From Stichopus chloronotus (Eukaryota; Echinodermata; Holothuroidea; Aspidochirotida; Stichopodidae), in contig CM037843.1 of NCBI GenBank assembly GCA_021234535.1, positions 26,195,911 to 26,259,910 on the forward strand: a stretch of DNA of 64,000 nt, written 5' to 3'. Shown here in pieces: positions 24,601-36,600 of the stretch. A model generated the notes under the pieces. It was given only the letters and a program-made list of their open reading frames with translations, searched no databases and was not told the DNA's origin. Numbering within the stretch: position 1 is the first letter of the stretch; each line of letters opens with the position of its first letter. The translations under genes and the position numbers were made by a program.

Positions 24601-27600
24601 CTCTCGCATTATCAGTAATGTAGTTTGCTCAGTTAACCAGTTAATTGGTATCAATTTCAAAGTTTTACAGTAACCTTTAGTGATGTATGCTGCAATGCTG
24701 CATTTGACATAAGCCAAAAAAAAAAAATGTCTAAATTTGTGTTCTTGTCATAGCATACTACCCTTTGGAATATGACCAGCTTAGTGAAAAGTATTAAGCT
24801 AAACATATAGGATACATGAACTTTGTTTGAAACTACCCCAGTGGTAATATTTTGCTGTGTAGCCACCAGCATTGACTTGTGTTAAGCACAGAACAAGAGA
24901 CAAATAAAAAGTTTGTGGTACCATTCTTTCTCATCAGTTGTGTCTTATCCTCCAGTACTGGTGCTGAAAATGGTCACTGTCCTTAGATGCCAGTTATCAC
25001 ATAATTAAGCGGCAGTAAAGCCTTGTATGATTGTCGCCAGTTTTGCATGTATCTTTTAACTCTTTGTCGTCACATGTGTAGTTACTGCTTACAGGCTTCG
25101 AACTTTTTGTCTCATTGACACTATTTACTGACAATTTTTGTTGTTAGAGCATGTTAAGATATGTGGTTGTCTGTGTTTCTCTGTGTGTATGTTTATATGT
25201 ATGGCCAATTAACAGTAAGTCAGTCAGAATTGATATCTGAGAGGGTCGCTGGGTAATCTTCCTCGGTCATTGTCCCCGCTTTACCTTTTACAGACATTTC
25301 CCCTGATGATTTCCCGCTCACACCCTCGATTAAACACCAAAGAGTTAATACTTCCAGCAGAATCAAATGATGCAGTTGGTCTCAGAAAAGTTCATAAGCT
25401 CCAAGGTCAAAGCCTGAATATTAGCCATGTCTGATTATAACGAAAATTTTCACCTTTGTCGCGGTTTTGCATGCCGTTGCCAAACTTGCATCTTGTATGC
25501 CAACCTACAGAGCACTGGTCAGAGTATCATAACCCTTTGTCAATTTCAAGGGTGACACTCTCTTAACTTTGTATACTTGTATCAAATGTTGAATGGTGAG
25601 TAAAAGGTACTACAGTCTGAAATTTTGTTGTTGACACTGTACTCTCATCTTGTACAAATCACATACACAGCTGCTCATACGAGTGTGTGGATTTCTTCTC
25701 AATTTTCACTGAGTCACTTGATTTCATTATTTTGGTAAATCTGCTGCTCAGGAGGTGTGTTGTTATGGCTTTTGTAAGGCTTGGATGACCTGTCGGTCAG
25801 TAAGTCTTAGGCAGTGTTTCCACTAATATCCTTTGACAAGATTTGGATGCAATACCTTGTCAATTTGACAGATTGATGTTCGTGAAAAATAATGGATGAA
25901 AGAGGTTTTATGTAATTTCAAAAGTTGATGTACTGTAAGTGGCAGTGCATTCCTTACACATACACAGTTTTATGAAATGTCTATCGATTTAGACATTCTT
26001 GTGTCGAGTTTATTGACCCAATTATTGGATAATTTTCTCAGAGGAAACATTGGTACTAGGTAACAGGTATCAGGATACCTGTCATATATCCAAATCCCAG
26101 ACAAAGAACTTCTGAATATCTGTCGCAAACTTAGTCCCAGGACAATGTTCATCTGGACATCTGTCACAGACCTCAGTCTGAGACAATGGATTTCAGAATA
26201 CCTACTGTATTTACGCGTACATGGTTATATGTTTTAATTTCATGATTGCTCATCTGTTCGGATCTGCAGTTTGCATGAATTTAACATAGGAATTTACAAT
26301 CTGTAGGAAGCCACAAATAATTATACTTCTTCTCGATTTGCAGACTCTAACAATATCAATTCCAAATGAGAGATCCTCCGGCTTTGGAAGTGTCGGTAGA
26401 GGAAGAGGCAGAGGGAGGGGAAGAGGAAGGGGCATCGATGCAGACAGAGTGGTAAAGATGACAGCGGAACAAGTCCGACAACAGGTTGGTTAATTCCATT
26501 GATCAGGTTTTGACATACCTCGTTACAGAAGAAATGTTAATAAGCTGTTGGCTGTGACTCAGCAGTTGTTTCATGTTCGTAATAAATGATGAATCTGCCT
26601 TTAATTGCCACACTTTTTGTGCATTGTGGTGACTGTTCTTCTGACCGAATTATCAGAGTGGCATTTTGGCATATTCTTGTGTGAACTACGTTGTAATTTT
26701 TAACCTAACCTTCCGAAATATAATTCTAGTTGTGATGCATTTAGTCCTTAAACTGACGTAATCTTTAAAGTAATTGCGTGTGTACTGAAAAACCAAAAAG
26801 ATAAGATTTTGTTTGATCCTAACTATTTCTTTATTTTTAAATGTAGAGGCAAGGTTGTACATGAACGGACTCTGTCTTTCAATGAAGGAAAATGACAGTA
26901 ACAACTTCGAAAAGCAATGGGTTTGGCATAAAAACAGTAAAAAACAGAAATCACATTTGAAAACTAACGGTTTTTACTATAACTGCCTACATAATGAATA
27001 TGCAACAGCACAGGTCGCACTAGTGTATCAAAAACATACTACTCAAATCGTCAGTCCTTGGTAGGTATCGGGAACTGTAGTATTGGTGAAAGGAAACACT
27101 GTATTTACAAATAACCTACGAATTGACCAAAACCTCGTCCGCGGTTTGCTCAAAGAAGCACTCCGTTGATTTGAATGAAAACTGTCAACCACTACATTAT
27201 CGTATTCTGCATATTTTATCGTTATGTTAGAAGAATTTGAAATCATATGGCAGAATTAACCAACTGAAACCTATTTATTTTCCCAGAATGTCTGAATGGT
27301 GTAATTAAAAGACTTACCAAACTTTTTGAGATGAAATTTAATGTTTTAACTTTTTGCCTACGCACGCAATCACTTTAACTTTGTTTCTCTTAGCGATGCT
27401 CATTGACAATTATGGGTATTGATTAACTTTTGATATTCTTTTTGGCTGACAAATTCACTCATTCTGTTTTGAATCATCTGCACATCTCAATCCTACATAA
27501 ATACATCCATATATTGAATAAACCTGTTTTTTAGTTGTGTCATATATGGCTCGACAATGCTTGAAGAAAATCTAAAATGAAATGCAATAAGCTGCTTAAA

Positions 27601-30600
27601 GAGGAACCGCTGATTGGGTACAATACAGTTAAACCCCTGTTAATTCGAACCCCGTTTATCCGAAACCCTGTTTATCCGAACTGGCCGTTTTGCAAATCTG
27701 GCATCATACACAAGCAATGTAAACTTTCAGCCTAGATTTGACAACATATTACCTCTCTGTTTAACTTTTTGCGATCCTCGAAGATCTTTATTGTAGTTAA
27801 ACCAGCTATTGTTAATGTTTATCTCTATTACCAACTTTAACCAGCCAAGCCGGAGGATGAATACATGATTCAGAAATACCCGTCTTATTCTCGGCGTGTT
27901 TTCTTTCTTTGTTGTCGGCGTAGAATCACAATAGCGTCACTAAGTCCATACTTACAATAGCCTGTCGAAGTGTATGAAACTTAGGCTTTTCATGCAAAGC
28001 CCCGCGCTAGCATTAGCGCTGCCCAACAGCTGTTCTTTTCACACCTAACAATACAGTGATTGGAATAAATACGCGTGTGGAAGAATGTCAATCACACTTA
28101 AATCTGGGTGCAATAGGTGAGAATAAAGTAAACTGGTGGCCCCAGATGAGAAAGTTAACAAGCTTTAAAGCTTGAAATTCAAAACAAATAAATCCCGTCT
28201 TCGAACATCTTTCGGCAATATCTTTACATTCATTCATGCATTGTGGCAAGGGAACTGATAGCCCCATTAACACTTCACGAGCTTGTGAAAGATAGCAAGC
28301 TTCTAAAACCTAGTTAAACTTCGGAGACGATTATGCCATTTTGATAAAGTCAATCAAAGTTTTCAAATCTCCTAAATATCCAATTAAGGCGATACAACAA
28401 ACGATTCAAACAAATAAAATGAGCTGTAGGCCTACTCAAGACATATGGGCGAATTATCCCTTGCCACGTTTGATTCCAATCATTGTTTAAAAAATTAAGC
28501 AGAGCACGTTATTTTTCCACTACCGAGACTCCGGCATTTCGATAAGCCTAGCTTTCAAACAGTACCAGGCAAGTAACCACACTGTTACTGCTAATGTTAC
28601 TGTACATGTTGTAGCTAGCGCCCGCCCGAATTCGTAAGTAGCGGTAACAGCGCGGGATAGACTGTCGGGGTTTTTAAGTGACATGGTTCTCACTTTACAT
28701 CTCCCTTTTCCATGTCGGCAAGTGTTTATACCATTTGTAGAGGTAAAATTTACATACATGTTCGTTATTTTAGCGCATTTTTTGAAAATGTAGGCTACTG
28801 TTGCTTTTGGTTTATAATGTTAGGATTCCGTGTGTAGGCTATGTGTAATCCTGCCGCCGAGCAAAGTATCGCAACCCAGACGGACATCCATTGCCCTCAT
28901 TCAATTTATCCTCCAAAGAAGAACACACGAAACACTTTGAATTTTAAACAAATATTTATTTTTTAATACGAAACCAAAGAAATAACACGGAGACAACCTA
29001 ACAATGGTTAATTTCACTTTGTTGATAAGCGCGTGCTTCACTCAGGGGTAGCATATGAACGATGAACATGAAACCCCGTTTATCCAAATTTTTCCGTTAT
29101 CCGAACAACATCTGGTCCCGACGTGTTCGGATAAACGGGGTTTTACTGTACTGACAAAATTATTCATAAACTTTGATTTGGCATTAAAGGGGGATCATTT
29201 ATGTGTCTGACTACATCATCACAAGTACAATGTGTACAGTGGTGTAATGTTTGATGCATTTTTAATTTGCAACAAAAGTGATACTGATAATCTTGTAAAA
29301 GATAAAGTGACAAAAATAAATCTATCTGCTGTGTCATGGGCTGTTGCTTATAGATGCCATTTGTGCAAAACCATGTATGGATGATATTCAGTACTAGCAT
29401 GGTCTAAATTCTATTAAAGTTGGACAATTTATGGTATAAAAGATTTATGGAAATAAATATTTAATCATAACATTACAAGGCAAACAAATGCCAAGATGTA
29501 AGTTATGTGGAGAAGAATAATTCAGAATTGCCGATCAGACCTGATATACTGCACCAAGAGAGAACAGCAACTGTCAACAAACTGCATATACACTAAAAAC
29601 ACCTGTGGAGGAGAAAACAATAGAACAGGTTGGAATGACATTTCAAACCTACAATATAAAGACAGAGTATTTAAGTGTAGGGACACAAAATAAGTAGAGA
29701 TTCAAACAGCGATATAAGTGGAGGTTCAAACAGCAAAAATTGGAACAAAGGGAAGGCGGAAAAGGATACCTACCCAGGATTGGTGGGTTAAAGTGCATTA
29801 GTGCATTAAACTACAATTTACACATTGCATATTGACTGTATAGATAATGTCTATAGTAAACATCATTACTGAGCTGACGGATGTGAGGAGTATCTTCATC
29901 AGACATCGATCACGGTTTACATTCATCACTTGTATAATAGTCATTAATAGAAATGTTTATGTAAAAAAAAAAATGGAATGAATTAATTCCTATTTTATCT
30001 GATGTTTGTCACTCCGCCAGGAGTATGAAGAAAAGAGACGGCAGAATATTGACTTAGTGGAGGCGGAGATCAGAGCTATGAGAGAAGCATATGAAAGTCA
30101 GGTAAGATTTTGGAGCTGTTATCAAAATAAGGTTCCGGCATTGATGGGCAGAAATACAGCACCTGGCTGTGAAAGATAGTTTGACCACAATATTGTCATC
30201 CATTTTTTGTGTTTTTGCTGATTTTGAAGGTTTCCACTTGGAGTAAATTGATAAGGGTACTCGCAAATCTAATTTCAAGATTTTATAAATGTTTCTCTCT
30301 GGGTGTGTTAAAATGAAATACTGTAGAAATCAACTTTTATCGAGGTGTGTCCTTTTTTTTTTTTAAACAACCGGTCAGCTTCCTGTGTCAAACTTTTTAC
30401 ACACAACCTTATGAACACAAGATGAATTTGAAAAAAAGGAAACATTGGCTCTTGCTAATACATATTGCTCATTTTAGAAACTCATGGAGACAACTGTTTG
30501 TAATCAAGGCATTACTCTAAAATATGACACAAGACTATTGGAAACAAGTGACATCCAAATGCTCACCTGTTTGTAATCAAGACAGTACTCTGGAATATGA

Positions 30601-33600
30601 CACAAGACTATTGGAAACATGTGACATCCAAATTCTCATAACTTTGTTTCCCCATAAAATTCTCTTTGAGAATTGCACATAATTATTTGTTTTTAATCAT
30701 CCATAGCAGAAAGCAGCTGGTGGAGGCGGTGCTGCTGCTGCCATGTATGACCCCCCATCATCAGGGAGCTTCCTCTATGATAGATCAAGGTTTGGACCTG
30801 ACTCATCCCAGAGTTCTGGACCTCAGGACCGAAGAGAAGGTAGAAGGAGAAATCCACACAATTGGGGTGGACCCACAATAGAAGATGTACACCAGAACAT
30901 AACAAAAGCAAGAAAAGGAAGACAACAGCAGGTAAGGATGAAAGTGAAATGCAAAGAAAGTAATTGAGTAACCTCTTGGGGATATTGAATTGGCAGAGAC
31001 GTTATGCTGGAGACAGCACTGTAGGGGTTAGCATGGAAGGGATTTTACCAGGAGGAAGTTATCTTGGAAGAGCTTAATAAAGCTTGAGTTTTGCTTCTGA
31101 GTGATGAGTTTGGAGCTTAGCTTGGAGGACTTTATTGTGGTGGTCAGCTTGGAGAAGGTCAGCTTGGAGGAGATTCCTGTGGTTGTTAGCTTGGAGAAAG
31201 TTAGTGTGTAGGAGATTAACGATGAGGAGATTAACTAAGAGGATGTTACCTTTGAGTTGCTTAAAATTCCTGACAATGTGTTGCCATCTCAACAGGAAGT
31301 CATTAAGTCAGAGCAAATCTGATGTAAAACAGTCTTACTGTTTGAAAATGATAACAAATTTGCGTAAAGGTTGCAGTTTAGAGTTACACCACATCTTCTT
31401 ATTGTATTTAGTTAGTGAGACAGAATGGCATAAGGCAACTTGCATGTCAGGTAGATGTTAAATAGTTTGGATTTCCGCAATGTCAAAGTGCGTTTAGCAA
31501 GAGGGCACCACTGTCTTATCTGAGACATTATGCTGCAGATGAAAGCCTGCTTAATCAGTGGCTTGAGAATGATAAGAGATCATCCAATTGAACATATCGA
31601 ACATATCTCATGATGGAACCAGATGCAGTTAGTAGAGTTGAAAAACAAACTGTTATTACCCATCAGTTGCTGAAAGTGGGTTGCCATTGCAAAAGGTAGT
31701 TATTGAGTTCAAGCAATCGTGATGTTGAGCAATCTCAGTGTTCGTTGCTCATTTAGCAGTTGGAGGTAGCAATTGTCGAAGCCAAACATTAAGTGATTTG
31801 AAATTTCCAGTAGATTTGGTAAGTACTTACATTTTGTGCTGATTCTTAGGCATTGGCAAAGAACACTGTAGATGTAACAGTGTCATGGACAAGGGTTGGG
31901 GGGGGCAGGAACAAGTTGAGGACAGCTGGGAAGTAGACTTGGATGGATTACTCAACTCTTCTTCAGTCTTGACTCCTGGCTGGGAGTCTAGTTTCCCTGT
32001 TTGGCCTATCCTATACCTGACATTTATCATCTACCAGAAGCCCAATTCTAATCCACCAACACTGTTTGGAGCCCTACATTATCTACGCGATAATTCCTGC
32101 TCAAAATGTAATGTATAGGTGGCAGTTATGATGTAATTGAAACCATCACCGAGTAGGGGGCGCAAGTAGCTTCAGAGACGTGACTTTTCAGACAGCAGAA
32201 CTTGACTTAAAAAATATTGGAGTCACTCCAGGCCCACTGGGAAGCAGCAACTGAATGTTACAGCACACTACCTGTGAGCATGTGATGTTTAATGTATCAC
32301 ACTACAAGTATGTTGGCTGCCAAGATAGTAAACATACACATTGACTTATGATCAGTTTATGCAGAACTTTCATCTCTGAACCAGTGAGGGTATTTTGTCA
32401 AAAGTGTTAAAATTTACTCAGAATTCTTGTATCATCCAGGTTAAACCCATCTCATAAAGTAGAAGATTTGTAAGTTTTTGAGGGTGTAAAAGCCAATTTC
32501 AGAGCAAGTAGCGATGTACTATATACATGACCAGTGTCTGTAGGATTGAAGTCTTTGCTCCCTTCCGTAGGTGTAAGGGAAGACATTTCACAGGTGGGAG
32601 AGGGTGTGTGCCCTGAAAATTTTGCAATTTGTCCTGATTTTCCCCTTTTAGCACAATAGCACTCAAGATGGCTGAGTCCCCCCCCCACGAGCTGTAAGGA
32701 GAGATACTATTTCAGGAGTGTTGGCGGTTACTTGTATTGAGATCATGCATTAGGTGGCAAATGCCAGCACACTGCTCACTGCACTACCCCTTTGCCCTGA
32801 GTATACAAGTCTCAGTGCCATGAAATGAGCATTTTCCCTTCTCTGGGCGGGACTGCAGCCCAACAACCCCTGTGAACCCCACTCTCCCGCACCCGCCCCA
32901 CCCGCCTCATATACCTATGCTCCCTTCACCTTGAGGTGGACTTGCATAAAGTATTTACATTTACACTTTGAAATGTAATGATCATATGTTTATCAAGTTA
33001 ATGTCATTTGGTGTAGTATAATATTACACCCATCATAAATACGTAATTTTACATAAAACATTCCACAGTTTCTGCATCCTGTAGTGTAAGTAGGTTCTCT
33101 TACTGAGACTATGGATTTCCTCATATAACAGCAGTTACTTTGAAGCAGGTAACTACTCTGAGAGTTTCTTTTTTAGGGCATTGTTTTCAACCTAGTGCCA
33201 CCTAATGTTTCTTTGAGAGCAGTTAACGATCAAAAGGAATGAACCTGTGTGTTTTCCAGTCTTCTTGTATGAACGGAATGTTCAAACTTGTTGCTCAGTG
33301 AGAGAATACAAGGGCAGACATTTGTGAAAAAAAAATGTGTAAAAAAAAAAAAGGGGGAAATGTATGGCCAAGTGCTGTGAGGCATTAATCAAAGCAGATC
33401 CTGACTATAATGCAAAACATATTAACTGTCGCTATGATGTACCTTTGTGGGAAAAGGTCTGAATTGTTTTTTCTTCATCTCTAACACGTTGAAACAACAT
33501 TTACTGATCTGTATGCATCAGCAGCCAATTAGCAACACAAGCAAGGTCAAATACTGCACATAATATTGTTTCTGTTTTCAGAGCTGCCTGCTCAAGGGCC

Positions 33601-36600
33601 TCATTCCACTGTGAAATGTTAGCATTAAGTGACTCATGGGAATACTGTTTGTCATCCCAGCAGTACATGCTAGTCAGCAGCGATCTTGCTCTCATTCCTC
33701 GTTCGGGTCACAGTGGTGACAAAACTTGAGTCATCCCATTCATTCAGTTATCTCTGATTATCTTCTGGAGATTTTCACCTCACAAACACTTCTATTCTTA
33801 AGTTTTTGAAAAAAAAAAAAGTCTGAAAGATGCTCCTGATAGATTTCAAAGCATCTTTATTATGTCATCATTGCAGTATTCGGGATCTCAGTCAAAACTG
33901 GAAATGACAGCATCGATGACCGGTAAGGAAAGGAGGGACTACGAACAGTGGAAGAGCGACAGAGAGAGGGTGGACCAGCAGCGGTTAGCGAGACATATGA
34001 ATGAGTCAGGAGAGTGGCGCAGAGAATGGGATCGGGAAAAGCCCAGCAATCCCGGGTATGCATCTAATCAGTTAAAGAGTAGACACACAGAAGAATGATT
34101 ACCTTTTCATGACAGTGTTTAAGAACGATATTATGGCCTTTTTGTTGTGTGTTTTGAAAGTTTTTTCAACAAAAACTGTCCCAACCGGAGTGTTTGCTTT
34201 TACTTGATATGAAAGAAGTAATTGATTAATTGTTTTTTTTTTTGCTGATATCATGTTTTCCTGACAGTCACATGAGGTGACCTTGCTTTAACAGAATACT
34301 AGCAGCTTGGTCATGTTTAGAATTAGACTGTCTTGGGTTTTCATACCACATCAGTTACATCACATTTAATCACATCACATTTGGTAGCAAAGGGTTTCCG
34401 TGTGTAATTTAAATTGTTATTGGGTCAATTGATGAAGTACTGTGTTCATATTCAGGAACTACCAACCTTTAGATTATGTTAGATTAGTACTTCAAGGACA
34501 TGCACTTTTTCACTTTATACAAAGGTAAAAATAAGTTTCTTTGCAAGTTGGTGTATAAGCTGGGCAAATGAACTTTTTTTTTTATGTCCAAACTTATTAG
34601 ATCTTTATCATATTTCATCACTTTTGTGGAAAAACTTGTTTTAGAAATGTTCCAGCTACAAATATATGATCTGGTTTTCTACTTTACAGTTTCAGATTCT
34701 CAATTTATAGCCTTTTTAACACTCATGGTTTCCTCTAAGTGGTATTAAAATCAGAATTTGGTCTGAGGCGATACTTTCCTTCCAGTTTGTATTCATATTA
34801 GTGTTTTCAAAGTTGCTTTTTACTCAACGTCTGCCAAAACAGAAAATTTCATAAACAAAGTTACGCTGTAGAAGTGATTACCCCAGATGAGTGACAACTA
34901 AGAGACAACAAAAAGGGGGATATTTACATATTTGAAGTTTGTTTTACTGGCTTGATGCAAGATTTCTAACAAATTTTGATTAAAAGTTTGTGCTCTGGAG
35001 ACTTTCTGTTTGCTAGACATGTAACTGTCTGCTTTAAGTAAAATTATTAAGTTTATAACACTGTTAATGTTAATCATCACTTTGTTTAGCATCACATTAT
35101 AATTTAGAAAAAAATTAATGAGAATACTAAAGCAATAAGACAAACAAGAAGATATTCACAAAAGACAGTAGTAGCCAAGAGAAAAAAAAAAAAAAAAAGT
35201 CAAGTGAAAAACAAGTGACGGCAATCATCACTCATCTTTGTCCAAGAGGTGCTTTCAATGAAACCCTTCCACCAAAGCAGCTAAGAAAATTTAGAAACAA
35301 TATGGGTTTGAACCTAGTTCCTCGTTCTTGTGTGTGTTTTTTTTTGGTTAGTTGAGGTAGATCTATGACTTAACAATAGTGAACAGTTTCCCCATATACC
35401 TCGATGTGGACACCCAATGTTTTCATAAAAATACCATCCATTTATACATTTAACAGAGGTAAGTTTTTGAACAAGTTATGTATCATACAGCAATGGTTTA
35501 ATTAGTTGGTTTTTTTCTTACTTCTTTGTGGGAGTAGTTCATTGAAGCACCCTTGGCAAGGGAAAAGATGGCTGCTAGGGTTGCACACTCGCTTTTCTGG
35601 TTGTTAGAGACTATTTATTTATGTTCAGATGGATTGGGGATGTTAAGAGTGCTAATTTAGAAATACATAAAATTATCGTGCAATTGTTATCTTTTTTTTT
35701 TTTAACAAACTGCTCACTCAAGTCTTTGATTGTTTTGCAGTGCAACTCAAATTGAGTTTTCCATGAGAAAGGTTTAAAAAAATAATTGTGTACTACAAGA
35801 GATGGGTAACTTTTGCCAAGAGTCACTCTGTTTGCCTTTGTTCAAATTAGTAGCATTCTTTTAATTTCTTCTTTCAAAAGTTTTATAAAAACTGCAGTAG
35901 TTTTATTTATTTATTTATTTATTTATTTTTTTTGCAAGTTGAGTCAATTTATTTGGGATTAGAATAATGAGAAGCAAAGTTGATAATTGAAATCTTAAAT
36001 CTTCCATTGTTAGGTAGTAGTGTAAGAATATATTTTTTCAAGTTGTCCCTTACACAGGAGAGATAAACAAGAGATGACATAGAATAGACATGTACAACAA
36101 ACACCATCTAAAATGAAAGTTTTCTCTTTTTTTTCTTATTTTGAGAGGTGACTCCTTTGGTAATAATGGTGAAGATAATGGATAGGATATATCATGCATT
36201 GTGTAATGAGGAAGCGTGAAGGCATCCCAGGAGAATGTTGCACCTGCTTATGGGGTACAGAACTTTTATGCATTTGGGAGGAGAACTGTGCCAAGAATGG
36301 CTTTCTTCATCCTCCTATGTCAGTTTTTCTCTTGTTTGCAAGAAATGTTTATAGCAGTGACTGACCAGAAAACATTAAAAATTGTTTGTCTGTGTTTTAT
36401 GTTTTCTTTGTTTTATCAGGTAAAAAAGGTTATAACATTTTAGTGTATTGTCAAGGAAGTTTTGCTGATAATGCCTTTAAAGTAAACAATGTTGTCACCA
36501 TTGCAGAATGAAAGGAAAAAAAAAGTATGATAAGAAGAACATGTATCTTCTTTCATTTTTCATCATCAGGTGCTGGTTTCTAACAGTCAAATTAGCTTGA

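Larger units (their letters stand above)
22647..26343 (+). other. Intron 7
   Basis: An intron of 3697 bases holding the second 123-bp MITE (24121-24243), a C run (22982-22994) and a 41-bp tandem repeat (26071-26207) close to the acceptor. Confidence 0.8.
26485..30020 (+). other. Intron 8
   Basis: An intron of 3536 bases holding MITE copy 3 (26769-27374) and the Tigger-like element (27626-29148). Together these make up over half of it. The remainder is AT-rich, with a short GGTTCAAACAGC-type repeat near 29700-29735. Confidence 0.8.

Noticed and set aside
26250..26435. Minus-strand frame with a PLPLPL repeat
   Set aside because: This is the antisense shadow of the RG tract in exon 8.
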